Of a stretch of 61,580 bases of DNA, positions 16,312-24,618 are shown one piece after another; position 1 is the first letter of the stretch, and the number at the start of each line of letters is the position of its first letter. Location of the stretch: positions 1 through 61,580 of the forward strand of contig NZ_JBHOQR010000012.1 in NCBI RefSeq assembly GCF_042408815.1, written 5' to 3'. The position numbers were made by a program, and so were the translations under genes. The notes beneath the pieces were generated by a model. That model was not told where the DNA came from and ran no database searches. It worked only from the letters and a program-made list of their open reading frames with translations. Origin of the DNA: Thermoflexus sp042408815. Its GTDB lineage: Bacteria; Chloroflexota; Anaerolineae; Thermoflexales; Thermoflexaceae.

Positions 16312-16992
16312 ATGACGTTTGAGGAACTGCTGCGGGTGCTGAAGCGATGGGGGTGGCTGGCCCTGATTCCCACCGCGCTGGGGTTCTTCGCGGCCGTGCT
16401 GGATCGTCCCCCAGCGCCTGCCTATCAGACCTCCATTCGTCTGGCGGTGGGGATTCGGCCGGAGGGCCGCGGGGATTACGACTACGAAGGATACTACCGC
16501 TGGCTCTCCAGCGAATACCTGGCCGCGGCCGTTTCCGCTTGGGTTCGAAGCCGGGACTTCGCGGAACGGGTGGCGGCGCAGTTGCAGGCGGAGGGTCTTA
16601 CCCTCCCACCCCCCGCGGTTCAGGGGGCCATGGCTTCGGATTATCAGCGGTCCCTGGTGGTTCTCTATGTCACCGCTTCGGATCCAGGGGTGACGGAGGC
16701 GATCGCCCGGGCGGCGGTGGCGGTGGCGCGTCGGGAGGTTGATCAGGTCTGGCCCCAGTCGGGGGAGGGGATGGCCGTGCTGACGCCGCTGGATGTCCCC
16801 ACCGCCTCGCCTACTGCGCCTTCCCTGCGTGCCCGGCTGGAACCGCTCTTCCGGATTGCCTTGGGCCTCCTGGGGGGATTCACCCTGGCCTTCCTGGCCG
16901 ATTTCCTGGATCCCCGCATCTGGGATCGAACGGATGTGGAGCGCCTGGGCTTCCGGGTGCTGGGGGAGATCCCTCGACGCCGGGGAAAATAA
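16312..16992 (+). CDS. Wzz-type chain-length determinant-like protein
   Basis: 226 residues with the Wzz topology: a hydrophobic helix near the N-terminus (WGWLALIPTALGFFAAVL), a periplasmic or extracytoplasmic segment with YQTSIRLAVG, and a second helix near the C-terminus (FRIALGLLGGFTLAFLADFL). The FEELLRVLKRWGWL start is typical of the family. It probably shapes polysaccharide chain length or export together with the double-Wzz protein that follows. No kinase domain is fused. Confidence 0.75.
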   Translation: MTFEELLRVLKRWGWLALIPTALGFFAAVLDRPPAPAYQTSIRLAVGIRPEGRGDYDYEGYYRWLSSEYLAAAVSAWVRSRDFAERVAAQLQAEGLTLPPPAVQGAMASDYQRSLVVLYVTASDPGVTEAIARAAVAVARREVDQVWPQSGEGMAVLTPLDVPTASPTAPSLRARLEPLFRIALGLLGGFTLAFLADFLDPRIWDRTDVERLGFRVLGEIPRRRGK

Positions 16993-17050
16993 AGGGGAGA
17001 AAGCCTCCTCAAACCCGGGCCCAATGGCCTAAGCCCTGTGAGGGAGCCCG

Positions 17051-18346
17051 ATGAGCCTCTGGGATCTCATACTAATTCTGCGGCGATGGGGGTGGCTGAT
17101 CCCGGTCCTGGCTGTTGCCACCGCCCTGAGCGCCTTCGTCTATAGCCGGCTGCAGACGCCGGTGTATCGGGCGGTGGCGACGATCGCGGTGCAGCCGGCG
17201 CGGCCGGATTTCGGTCAGAGCCAGGCTGCCAAAACCCTCCTCAGCAGCTACGTGCAGATCATGTCCAGCGCATATGGGGGCGGGGATCTCCATCAGCCCT
17301 CGGCCAGCCGGGTGATCCAGGCCCTGCAGCTGGATATGACGCCCGAGCAGCTGCGGCACAGCGCGATCTTCTCGGCGGATGAGCGCAGTCTCCTGATCGA
17401 GCTGGAGATCCGATCTTACGATCCGGAGATGGCGCAGCGGATCGCCCGGACGTGGGCGGAGCTTTTCATCGAATGGCGCCGGACGGAAAACCAGACGCTG
17501 CGTCAGGAGGACCAGATCGATGCGCTCCTGGTGGATCAACCGGTCGCCGGGCGATTTCGCCCCCAGACGGCCTTCAATGTGGCGGCCGGGGCACTGATGG
17601 GGATGGTACTGGGAGGCGCGCTGGCCCTGCTGATCGGCTGGATGGAACTGGGGGCAACCCGGGCGACGGAACAATGGTTGCTCCTCCGGCATTACCTTTG
17701 GCTCCTGCGACGGCGGGGGTGGGCGCTGATCCTCTTCCCGCTGGCCGCTGCGGGCCTGGCCTTCGTCTACAGCCGGCTGCAGACACCGGTGTATCGGGCG
17801 GTGGCGACGATCGCCGTGCAGCCGGCGCGGCCGGATTTCGGCCAGAGCCAGGCCGCCAAAACCCTCCTCAACAGTTACCTCCAGATCCTCTCCAGCGTCT
17901 ATGGCGGGGATGATCCCGCGCAGCCCTCTGCCCGCCGGGTGATCCGGGAGCTGGGCCTGGCGATGGCCCCGGAGCAGTTGCGTCGGAACATGTCCCTTTC
18001 CCTGGATGAGCGCAGCATGGTGATCCGCCTGGAAGTGCGCGCGCTGGATGGAGAGCTGGCTCGACAGATCGCCAAACGGTGGGCGCAGCAGTTTGTGGAG
18101 TGGCGACAGAAGGAGAACGAGCGGCTCCGGCGGGAGGACCGGATCGACGCACTGCTGGTGGACGAGCCCACGTATACCCGGTTCCGCCCTCAGACCCGCT
18201 TGAACGTCGCCCTAGGTGGCCTGGGAGGGCTGCTGATCGGGCTGATCGTGCTGTTCTTTGAGGAAGGCCTGGCGAACCTCCGCCGATGGGTGGAAGCTCC
18301 TTCCGGAACCCCGCGGCGGGAGGAAATCCCGGAAGTCCTTTCGTGA
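17051..18346 (+). CDS. Tandem double-Wzz polysaccharide co-polymerase-like protein
   Basis: 431 residues made of two complete Wzz-like units in one chain (about 1-205 and 206-415), giving four membrane helices. Each unit begins with a RR-GW motif and helix and ends with a P-T-RFRPQT segment and helix. Residues 29-64 and 238-273 are identical over 36 residues, while the rest has diverged. GGGAG precedes the ATG. The family normally has one such unit and forms oligomers, so the fusion would place two subunits in fixed order. It is flanked by a single-Wzz gene and a CpsD-like gene, the usual PCP-kinase arrangement. Confidence 0.8.
   Translation: MSLWDLILILRRWGWLIPVLAVATALSAFVYSRLQTPVYRAVATIAVQPARPDFGQSQAAKTLLSSYVQIMSSAYGGGDLHQPSASRVIQALQLDMTPEQLRHSAIFSADERSLLIELEIRSYDPEMAQRIARTWAELFIEWRRTENQTLRQEDQIDALLVDQPVAGRFRPQTAFNVAAGALMGMVLGGALALLIGWMELGATRATEQWLLLRHYLWLLRRRGWALILFPLAAAGLAFVYSRLQTPVYRAVATIAVQPARPDFGQSQAAKTLLNSYLQILSSVYGGDDPAQPSARRVIRELGLAMAPEQLRRNMSLSLDERSMVIRLEVRALDGELARQIAKRWAQQFVEWRQKENERLRREDRIDALLVDEPTYTRFRPQTRLNVALGGLGGLLIGLIVLFFEEGLANLRRWVEAPSGTPRREEIPEVLS
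17135..17242 (+). repeat. Direct repeat, copy 1 (internal to the double-Wzz gene)
   Basis: 108 bases encoding the identical 36-residue block. It differs from copy 2 at five positions, all third-codon-position and synonymous (TAT/TAC, ACG/ACA, GCG/GCC, GGT/GGC, GCT/GCC). Confidence 0.95.
17762..17869 (+). repeat. Direct repeat, copy 2 (internal to the double-Wzz gene)
   Basis: Second copy, 627 bases downstream of the first and in the same frame and orientation. The flanking sequence is much less similar, so the block is either under strong constraint or has been homogenised. Confidence 0.95.
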
Positions 18347-18367
18347 ACTGCGCATCCAACAGCGGCG

Positions 18368-18973
18368 ATGGAATCCCGATCCTGGCCGATGATATCCGAA
18401 GCCTGCCGGATCCTGCGAGCCAACCTGGAGGCGCTGCGCCTGGAGCACCCGCTTCAGGTCCTCCTTCTCATGCCGGCATCCCCAGGAGAGCCGGCGGCGG
18501 AGGTGGCGCGGGATCTGGGCATCGCCTTCGTAGAGGCAGGTCGGCAAACCCTCCTGGTCGATGCAGATCTGGAACGGCCCCGGCTCCATGAGGAGCTGGG
18601 GGTTTCCCCTTCGCCCGGTCTTCGCGGCCTGCTCACCGGGAAGGGAGGATCGATCGATGCGGCCCTGGTCGAGACCGGGATCCCCGGGTTCATCCTGTTG
18701 CCCGCCGGCTTGCCGGAGCCGGATCGACAGCCTCCCAGCCCGCGGAGGGTAGGGGAGCTCCTCCAGGCTCTCCGACGACGGGCGGAGCGGGTCCTGATTT
18801 ATGCTCCGCCGGCGCAAACCGTGAGCTGGACCCTGACGCTGGCGGAGCATAGCGATGGCGCGCTCCTCATCGCGCGTGTCCGTCGCACTCACCGGGCCCA
18901 TCTCCTCCAGGCCCGCGAGGCCCTGGAACGGGTCCACGCCACCGTGTTGGGAGTGATCCTCTGGGCGGGATGA
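18368..18973 (+). CDS. CpsD/CapB-like ATPase with degenerate Walker A
   Basis: 201 residues resembling the cytoplasmic BY-kinase/ParA-like domain that partners Wzz proteins. The start EACRILRANLEAL matches the CpsD N-terminal helix, LLVDADLERPRLHEELG is the Walker A' aspartate segment, and GLRGLLTGKG follows as in CpsD. The P-loop position reads MPASPGEPAAEVARDLG, so the conserved GKS/GKT lysine is missing. No C-terminal tyrosine cluster is present. It may be a non-catalytic scaffold for the Wzz proteins. A start at the ATG of MISEACR (18389) is also possible. Confidence 0.7.
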   Translation: MESRSWPMISEACRILRANLEALRLEHPLQVLLLMPASPGEPAAEVARDLGIAFVEAGRQTLLVDADLERPRLHEELGVSPSPGLRGLLTGKGGSIDAALVETGIPGFILLPAGLPEPDRQPPSPRRVGELLQALRRRAERVLIYAPPAQTVSWTLTLAEHSDGALLIARVRRTHRAHLLQAREALERVHATVLGVILWAG

Positions 18974-19492
18974 GATCCTCGGATAGGTTTTCCCGTCACC
19001 GATCGGATCTTAGCGCCCGCGCCAGGCTTTCCCTCGTCAGCAAGGCTACCAGGTCATCTTTTCAGAGAGCTTCGTGGATTGCCTCTTCGCTTGCAGGGCA
19101 AGAATGAGATCCACTTCCGGTCGGTAACCGAACAAGAGATCGGAGCGCACGTGGTGGTCGAGGAAAGCACCCAGGGGCGTTTGTCGCTTCCCAGGGTGAG
19201 CGGTTGTCACGCTGGGGATGACATGGACGGCTTCCGGGATAAGGCCGTGATGGGCAAGGGCAGCCTGCGGGCTGACGTGGGAGGGCCGCATGAGGCGGTT
19301 GGCGACCCGGAAAAAGTGAGGGAGAAGGCGCTGGTAAGGGGGAGCCAGCTGCCCGGGAGTCGGATAGAATGGAAAGCGCTGGAGGCACGGCGGGGTTCGG
19401 TCGGCCGGATCCTGCTTGCCAGTGCCTGAAGGGGCGCAAGTGGGAGGGTGGATTCCTCCTATCCCGAACACCCAAAAAGGAGCGGGAGATCC
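18974..19492. other. Intergenic region holding an antitoxin relic
   Basis: 519 bases between the CpsD-like gene and the RmlA-type gene. No plus-strand gene is convincing. The minus strand holds the AbiEi-like pseudogene described separately. No clear terminator was found. Confidence 0.5.
19046..19430 (-). pseudogene. AbiEi-type (type IV TA) antitoxin remnant
   Basis: The minus strand encodes FFRVANRLMRPSHVSPQAAL, then HHGLIPEAVHVIPSVTTAHP, then TPLGAFLDHHV and LLFGYR. This order matches the core of AbiEi antitoxins (a yis-ALs-HGLIPE-v-iTSVTT pattern, then TPLG-F-y and FGY). After FGYRPEVD the frame goes out of register: the neighbouring frame reads SCPASEEAIHEAL, which resembles the family's next block (ASPEKAlldl), and then stops. 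The N-terminal winged-helix part is poor. A frameshifted relic is the best reading. No AbiEii toxin gene is in the window. Confidence 0.55.
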
Positions 19493-20554
19493 ATGAAGGC
19501 GCTGATCCTGAGCGGAGGGAAGGGAACTCGCCTGTATCCTCTGACCTTCACCAGCGCCAAGCAGCTCATCCCCATCGCCAACAAGCCGGTTCTCTTCCGG
19601 GTTATCGAAACGGTCAGAGACGCAGGCATCACAGATATCGGGATCGTGGTGGGGGATACGGCCCCCGAGGTGATGGCGGCGGTGGGGGATGGGAGCCGCT
19701 GGGGGGTGAAGGTGACCTATATCCGTCAGGAGGCTCCCCTGGGCCTGGCCCATGCCGTGAAGATCTCCCGGAGCTATCTGGGGGACACGCCCTTCGTGAT
19801 GTTCCTGGGCGATAACGTGATCCAGGGGGGAATCCGCCATCTGGTGCAGATGTTCCTGGAGAGCGACTACGATGCCCAGATCGTCCTGAAGGAGGTCCCT
19901 GACCCTCAGCATTATGGGGTAGCGGAGCTGGAAAACGGCCGCATCGTGCGGCTGGTGGAGAAGCCCCGGGAGCCGCGGAGCAACCTGGCGCTGGTAGGGA
20001 TCTATCTCTTCCGGCCGCCGATCTTCGAGGCCGTGGAAGCCATCCGCCCCAGCTGGCGGGGCGAATTGGAGATCACGGATGCCATTCAATATCTGGTGGA
20101 GAAAGGCTACCGGGTTTACCCCTATCTTCACACCGGGTGGTGGATCGATACCGGGAAGCCCATCGATATGCTTGCCGCCAACAGTCTGGTGCTGGAGGAG
20201 CTGGAGCCGCGGGTGGAGGGCTATGTGGATCGGGATTCCATGCTGGAGGGGAAGGTGGTCATCGAGAAGGGCGCGGAGATTATTAACAGCCGGATCCGTG
20301 GCCCGGCGATCATCGGCGAACACACCCGCATTGTGAACAGCTATATCGGCCCCTTCACCAGCATCTATCATCACTGCGAGATCATCAACAGCGAGATCGA
20401 GCATAGCATTGTGCTGGAGCATTGCCGCATTGAGGACATCCCGCGGATCGCCGACAGCCTGATCGGCCGCCGTGTGGTGATCACCCACTCGCCGATGAAG
20501 CCGAAGGCGTATAAATTCACCCTGGGGGACTACAGTCAGGTGGGGATCATCTGA
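19493..20554 (+). CDS. Glucose-1-phosphate thymidylyltransferase, long RmlA type
   Basis: 353 residues. The N-terminal nucleotidyltransferase domain has LILSGGKGTRLYPLT, the lysine-bearing KPVLFRVIE, VMFLGDNVI and a VEKPREP segment; the product would be dTDP-glucose or a related activated sugar. The C-terminal third is a hexapeptide-like beta-helix (GKVVIEKGAEIINS, RIRGPAIIGEHTRIVNSYIG), as in the roughly 355-residue StrD-type enzymes rather than the 290-residue RmlA. The start has GGAG eight bases upstream. It fits the preceding polysaccharide genes, although rmlB, rmlC and rmlD are not in the window. Confidence 0.88.
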   Translation: MKALILSGGKGTRLYPLTFTSAKQLIPIANKPVLFRVIETVRDAGITDIGIVVGDTAPEVMAAVGDGSRWGVKVTYIRQEAPLGLAHAVKISRSYLGDTPFVMFLGDNVIQGGIRHLVQMFLESDYDAQIVLKEVPDPQHYGVAELENGRIVRLVEKPREPRSNLALVGIYLFRPPIFEAVEAIRPSWRGELEITDAIQYLVEKGYRVYPYLHTGWWIDTGKPIDMLAANSLVLEELEPRVEGYVDRDSMLEGKVVIEKGAEIINSRIRGPAIIGEHTRIVNSYIGPFTSIYHHCEIINSEIEHSIVLEHCRIEDIPRIADSLIGRRVVITHSPMKPKAYKFTLGDYSQVGII

Positions 20555-20705
20555 GCGGGGATGCCATCGCTGGGGATGTTCCCGGATTTTTGAGGCCATG
20601 GGGATCGCCCCCGGCGACCCGACCGGCCTCAAAACGATGTTTCGCCTTCCTGGATGAAGCTTTGCGGTTCGGGGATGGATGAGAAAGCTCCGTGGATTGC
20701 CCTGG

Positions 20706-21992
20706 ATGAGTCAGATGCTGTGTTCCCGTTCGGAAAACCAGCGGGTGGTGATCACCGGGATGGGGGCCCTCTCCCCCCTGGGCCTGAACGTGCGGGCGTT
20801 CTGGGAGGGCCTGATCGCCGGCCGCTCCGGCATTGGCCCCATCACCCAGTTCGATGCCTCGGGTCTCCCGGTCCGCATCGCCGGCGAAGTGAAGGGCTTC
20901 GATCCGACCGTCGCCCTCCCCTCGAAAGAGGCCCGGCGCATGGCCCGCTGTTCCCAGTTCGCCGTGGTGGCGGCGCTGGAAGCCGTGCGGGACGCCGGGT
21001 TCGATGGGTTCCCGGATCCTGAGCGGGTGGGGACGCTGATTGGGGTCGGGATGGGGGGGTATGAGGTGGCGGACCGTCAGATCCAGATCTTCCGCACCCA
21101 GGGGCTGGCTCGGGTAAGCCCCTTCGCCCTCGTCGCTTCGATCCCCAACATGCCGAGCCACCACGTGAGCGTTTACTTCGGGGCCAAGGGCCCGATCGCC
21201 ACGGTCGCTGCCGCCTGTGCCACCGGCGCCCAGGCGATCGGCGAGGCGGCCGAGTGGATCCGCCGGGGCATTGCGGATGTGGTGATCTGTGGCGGGGTGG
21301 AGGCCCTGATCACCGATTTCGCCATCGCCGGCTTTGCGGCCATGCGGGCCCTTTCCACCCGGAACGAGGAGCCTGAGCGGGCCAGCCGTCCCTTCGACGC
21401 CCATCGGGATGGCTTCGTTTACGCCGAGGGCGCTGGGATCCTGGTGCTGGAACGGCTCTCCCACGCCCGCGCCCGAGGCGCCCGCATCTATGCGGAGGTC
21501 CTGGGTTACGGCAACGCCGCCGATGCCCATCACGTCGCCGTCCCTGAGCCGGAGGGGGCCGGAGCGGCTCGGGCGATGCGCTGGGCCCTCCAGGATGCGG
21601 GGCTCAGGCCGGAGGAGATCGACTACATCAACGCCCATGGAACCTCCACCCGGTTAAATGATCCGATCGAGACGATGGCGATCAAGCAGGTGTTTGGGGA
21701 GACCGCTTACCGGATCCCGATCAGCGCCACCAAATCCATGATCGGTCACACGATGGGCGCGGCGGGGGCACTGGGCGCCATCGCCACGGCGCTGACACTG
21801 GTTCACCAAATCATCCATCCTACTATCAACTATGAAACCCCGGATCCCGAATGCGATCTGGATTACGTCCCCAATGTGGCCCGCCGCGCCCGGGTGCGCC
21901 GGGCGCTGGTGAATGCCTTCGGTTTCGGGGGGCACAACGTCTCGCTGATCCTCGGGCGTTGGGAGGGCCCGGAGAGGGAAGCCCATGGATGA
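20706..21992 (+). CDS. Beta-ketoacyl-ACP synthase II-like (FabF family)
   Basis: About 428 residues. It condenses malonyl-ACP with acyl-ACP in fatty acid elongation. The catalytic Cys171 lies in AAACATGAQAIG, and the two histidines lie in NAHGTSTRLND and SMIGHTMGAAG; VVITGMGALSPLG opens the fold. The start is uncertain (ATG at 20679, 20706 or 20715; none has a strong ribosome site). No other fab genes are adjacent, so it could serve general or specialised lipid synthesis. It is a clear KAS I/II member, not a KAS III. Confidence 0.92.
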   Translation: MSQMLCSRSENQRVVITGMGALSPLGLNVRAFWEGLIAGRSGIGPITQFDASGLPVRIAGEVKGFDPTVALPSKEARRMARCSQFAVVAALEAVRDAGFDGFPDPERVGTLIGVGMGGYEVADRQIQIFRTQGLARVSPFALVASIPNMPSHHVSVYFGAKGPIATVAAACATGAQAIGEAAEWIRRGIADVVICGGVEALITDFAIAGFAAMRALSTRNEEPERASRPFDAHRDGFVYAEGAGILVLERLSHARARGARIYAEVLGYGNAADAHHVAVPEPEGAGAARAMRWALQDAGLRPEEIDYINAHGTSTRLNDPIETMAIKQVFGETAYRIPISATKSMIGHTMGAAGALGAIATALTLVHQIIHPTINYETPDPECDLDYVPNVARRARVRRALVNAFGFGGHNVSLILGRWEGPEREAHG

Positions 21993-22103
21993 AACGGAGA
22001 TCGGCATCCGGCCCCCGCCGTTCACGTTTAACCCCATCCGTCTGGATCAGGATACAATACGGTTCCAATAGCGAGCTCGGGATTTGGAAAGGGAGGTCCG
22101 GCC

Positions 22104-22415
22104 ATGATCTGGCGCAGGATTCGGGAGCTCCTGGGCGGGGAGATCACCGAGCTGGATCCCGATGCAATCTGGCTCTACGTGCAGTGTGAGCGATGCGGGG
22201 CTCCGGTTGCTGTCCGGGCCGACCGCCGGTATGACCTGAATCCTGAGGAAGCCGGAACCGGCTATGTGCTGATTAAGGAGATCATGGACGACCGCTGTTT
22301 CCAGCTAATGCGAGCGGAAGTGCATCTGGATGGCCGTTATCGCGTGGTGGAACGAACCATTGAGGGAGGGCGCTTCCTGACCCCCGAGGAGTATCATCAG
22401 CTGCGCGGCGCGTGA
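22104..22415 (+). CDS. Conserved small protein with a CxxC pair
   Basis: 103 residues, no signal or membrane segment. LYVQCERCGAPVAVRAD carries one CxxC, and a lone Cys follows in DDRCFQLM; an incomplete zinc-ribbon-like site is possible. GGGAGG precedes the ATG, and a TACAAT -10-like hexamer stands at 22053. The function is unknown. Its own ribosome site and smooth codon use make it a real gene. Confidence 0.65.
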   Translation: MIWRRIRELLGGEITELDPDAIWLYVQCERCGAPVAVRADRRYDLNPEEAGTGYVLIKEIMDDRCFQLMRAEVHLDGRYRVVERTIEGGRFLTPEEYHQLRGA

Positions 22416-22534
22416 AGCGCGCGTTGCCTACTCCTCCAAACGCATCGAACGGTGGATGGGAGGATCGGTTTCCATTTCGGGGTGAGGGCTGGCGCTCCTT
22501 CGATCCCTGACTTCAACCGGGAGGCCTGAAACCG

Positions 22535-23236
22535 ATGAAAGTCGTGCGCAACGAACGGTATATCCAGCGTCGGGCGGCGATTGGCAACTGGGCCTTCCCC
22601 ATCGGCTATATCATCCTGATCCTCGGATTGGTGACCTCTTTGCTGTATCCTCAGCTCGCATTCATCCCGGTCATCGCCTTTTTCGTGGGATTCGGGCTGA
22701 CCCAGATCGGGATCTATTACATCCATCGCTTCGTGCGTCCGGACCGGCCGGAGGCAGCGTTGACCCAGGCGCTCAAAGGCCTAGATGATCGATACGTGCT
22801 CTATCACTATATGCTCCCCGCAGAGCACGTCCTAGTGGGCCCGGATGGGGTGCGGACCTTTGTCGTCAAATGGCAACAGGGGGAGATTCGCTGTCGGAAC
22901 GACCGGTGGTCCCAGCCGATGGGGCTTTTCCGGCGTTTCCTGCGCTGGATGGCTCAGGATACCCTGGGGAACCCGACCCGGGAAGCCCAGCTGGAGGCCG
23001 AAGCCCTGCGTCGCTATTTCGTCCGTCGGCTGGATGGGAAGGAGGTTCCCATTCAGCCGGTGATTGTCTTCACTCATCCGGAAGCGCGCCTGGATGTGGA
23101 AGGCAGCAGCATCCCGGTCGTTCACGCGCGGAAACTCAAGGAGTGGCTGCGGAAGGAGGCCCGCCAAAGCGCTCTCCCCCGAGATCTCCAGGAAGCGCTC
23201 CGGCGGGTCCTCCCGGTGTCGGATTCGGAGGAGTGA
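22535..23236 (+). CDS. Membrane protein with NERD-like (nuclease-related) domain
   Basis: 233 residues. Two membrane helices lie between about residues 20 and 68 (WAFPIGYIILILGLVTSLLY, AFIPVIAFFVGFGLTQIGIY). The cytoplasmic remainder resembles a NERD domain: LKGLDDRYVLYHYMLP, HVLVGPDGVRTFVVKW, GNPTREAQLEAEALRRYF and VIVFTHPEARLDV. NERD proteins are linked to DNA or RNA processing by fold only, and no biochemical function is established for this type. GGGAGG precedes the ATG. Confidence 0.65.
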   Translation: MKVVRNERYIQRRAAIGNWAFPIGYIILILGLVTSLLYPQLAFIPVIAFFVGFGLTQIGIYYIHRFVRPDRPEAALTQALKGLDDRYVLYHYMLPAEHVLVGPDGVRTFVVKWQQGEIRCRNDRWSQPMGLFRRFLRWMAQDTLGNPTREAQLEAEALRRYFVRRLDGKEVPIQPVIVFTHPEARLDVEGSSIPVVHARKLKEWLRKEARQSALPRDLQEALRRVLPVSDSEE

Positions 23237-23314
23237 GCCGCGAGGGCGCGGAAGACGTCCCCCCGTTCCCCAAAGGTCTTAGCCGCAGGGCATCCCGACA
23301 TAACCAGTGCGCCG

Positions 23315-23465
23315 ATTGGAAATCGGCCTACGCCGGCGCAGGCCGGCCATGGGCCGGAGGCCTATAAGGTCGAATTCATTCGACACAAAGGCCGGTCACC
23401 GGCTGAAGGTCCCCAGGTTGCATGCATTTGACGCATCTTGTCCCGTCGCCGCTGAAGCGGCCCCT
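23315..23465 (-). repeat. Multi-palindrome dispersed repeat, copy A
   Basis: Read on the minus strand it contains, in order: a REP-like hairpin GGCCGCTTCAGCGGCGAC (complement of 23445-23462), AGATGCGTC, the palindrome GTGTCGAATGAATTCGAC (complement of 23369-23386), ATAGGCCT, a GGCCGGC/GCCGGC palindromic tract, and a GCCGATT-GGA-AATCGGC hairpin. The same order is found at 35950-36122 on the plus strand. No open reading frame lies within it. It is probably a non-autonomous mobile or structured repeat. Confidence 0.7.
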
Positions 23466-23471
23466 GCAGAT

Positions 23472-24431
23472 TTAACGGGACAATTCCCCCGTGGCGGTCA
23501 GGGCCGGGTAACCCTGGTGTTCCAGCTCGGCCAGGAATTTCTCCGCCTCCATGGCCGCCATGGCCCCGAATCCGGCCGAGGTGATGGCCTGACGGAACCA
23601 TCGATCATGCACTTCGCCGGCGGCGAAAACCCCCGGAACGCTGGTGTGCAGCCGCTCGTTGACTTTGATATAGCCCGCCTCGTCCATCTCCAGCTGCCCC
23701 CGGAACAGCGCGGTGTTGGGCTCGTAACCGATGAAGATAAATACGCCATCCGTGGGGAATTCCCATTCCTCCCCGGTCTTCACGTTCCTCAGCCGCACCG
23801 CCTGCACCTTGCCGTCGCCCAGGATGGCGGTGACGACGGTGTTCATCAGGAAGGAGATCTTGGGGTTGCTCCGGGCGCGCTCCTGAAGGATGGGTTGGGC
23901 GCGGAACTGATCCCGCCGATGGACTATGGTGACCTTCCGGGCATAGCGGGTGAGGAACAGCCCTTCCTGGAAGGCGCTATCGCCCCCGCCGACCACCACC
24001 ACTTCTTTGTCGGTGAAGAAAAAGCCATCGCAGGTGGCGCATACAGAGACACCTCGCCCCCAGAACTCCTGCTCGCCAGGGACGTTCAGGCGGCGAGGGG
24101 TTGCCCCTGTGGCCACGATCACCGCCTTCGCCTCGTATTCCTCGCTATAGGTGCGCACCCGGAAAGGATGACGCCGGAGGTCGACCTCTATCGCCTCATC
24201 AAACTCGAAGCGGGCGCCGAAGCGTTCCGCCTGTTGCTTCATGCGTTCGGCCAGCTCGGCGCCGCCGATGGGCTCCGGGAAACCCGGGAAGTTCTCCACC
24301 ACATCTGTGGTGGCGATCTGGCCGCCGACGCTGTTGCCGGTGATGACCAACGGCGAGAGGTTCGCCCGTGCAGCGTAGAGGGCCGCCGTCAACCCGGCAG
24401 GCCCGGCTCCCAGAATGATCAGGTTCTCCAT
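23472..24431 (-). CDS. trxB: Thioredoxin reductase
   Basis: 319 residues of the low-molecular-weight flavoprotein class. GAGPAGLTAALYAARA binds FAD, CATC at 131-134 (SVCATCDGFFF) is the redox-active pair, VVVVGGGDSAFQEGLFL binds NADPH, and VFAAGEVHD near the C-terminus is the second FAD segment, where most members have AGDV. It would reduce thioredoxin with NADPH in the cytoplasm. The start at 24431 has a GGGAGGGAAG site upstream. It lies 187 bases downstream of def on the same strand. Confidence 0.93.
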   Translation of the reverse strand: MENLIILGAGPAGLTAALYAARANLSPLVITGNSVGGQIATTDVVENFPGFPEPIGGAELAERMKQQAERFGARFEFDEAIEVDLRRHPFRVRTYSEEYEAKAVIVATGATPRRLNVPGEQEFWGRGVSVCATCDGFFFTDKEVVVVGGGDSAFQEGLFLTRYARKVTIVHRRDQFRAQPILQERARSNPKISFLMNTVVTAILGDGKVQAVRLRNVKTGEEWEFPTDGVFIFIGYEPNTALFRGQLEMDEAGYIKVNERLHTSVPGVFAAGEVHDRWFRQAITSAGFGAMAAMEAEKFLAELEHQGYPALTATGELSR

Positions 24432-24618
24432 TCGAGCTTCCCTCCGAAATGGACTCATAGGGTATCCCATTGAGATCGCATGCAGGATGGTGGGATGCGC
24501 TTTTCCCCTCTCGGAGCCCTGCGAGCACCAGAGAAGGGAGGAAAAAGATGCTTGGGGGCCGAGTGCCCTCAAACCTGGAGAGGATCCATCCCCTGAGCGA
24601 CGCCTGGCCATGCGCCCC

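Noticed and set aside
19046..20632. A 528-codon open frame on the minus strand opposite the RmlA-type gene
   Set aside because: Over 19493-20554 it is the shadow of a convincing plus-strand enzyme; only its last part, outside that gene, has family similarity and is reported as an AbiEi relic.
22535..23236. Annotation as a confirmed nuclease
   Set aside because: Similarity is to the NERD domain by pattern only, and I cannot point to a complete set of catalytic residues.
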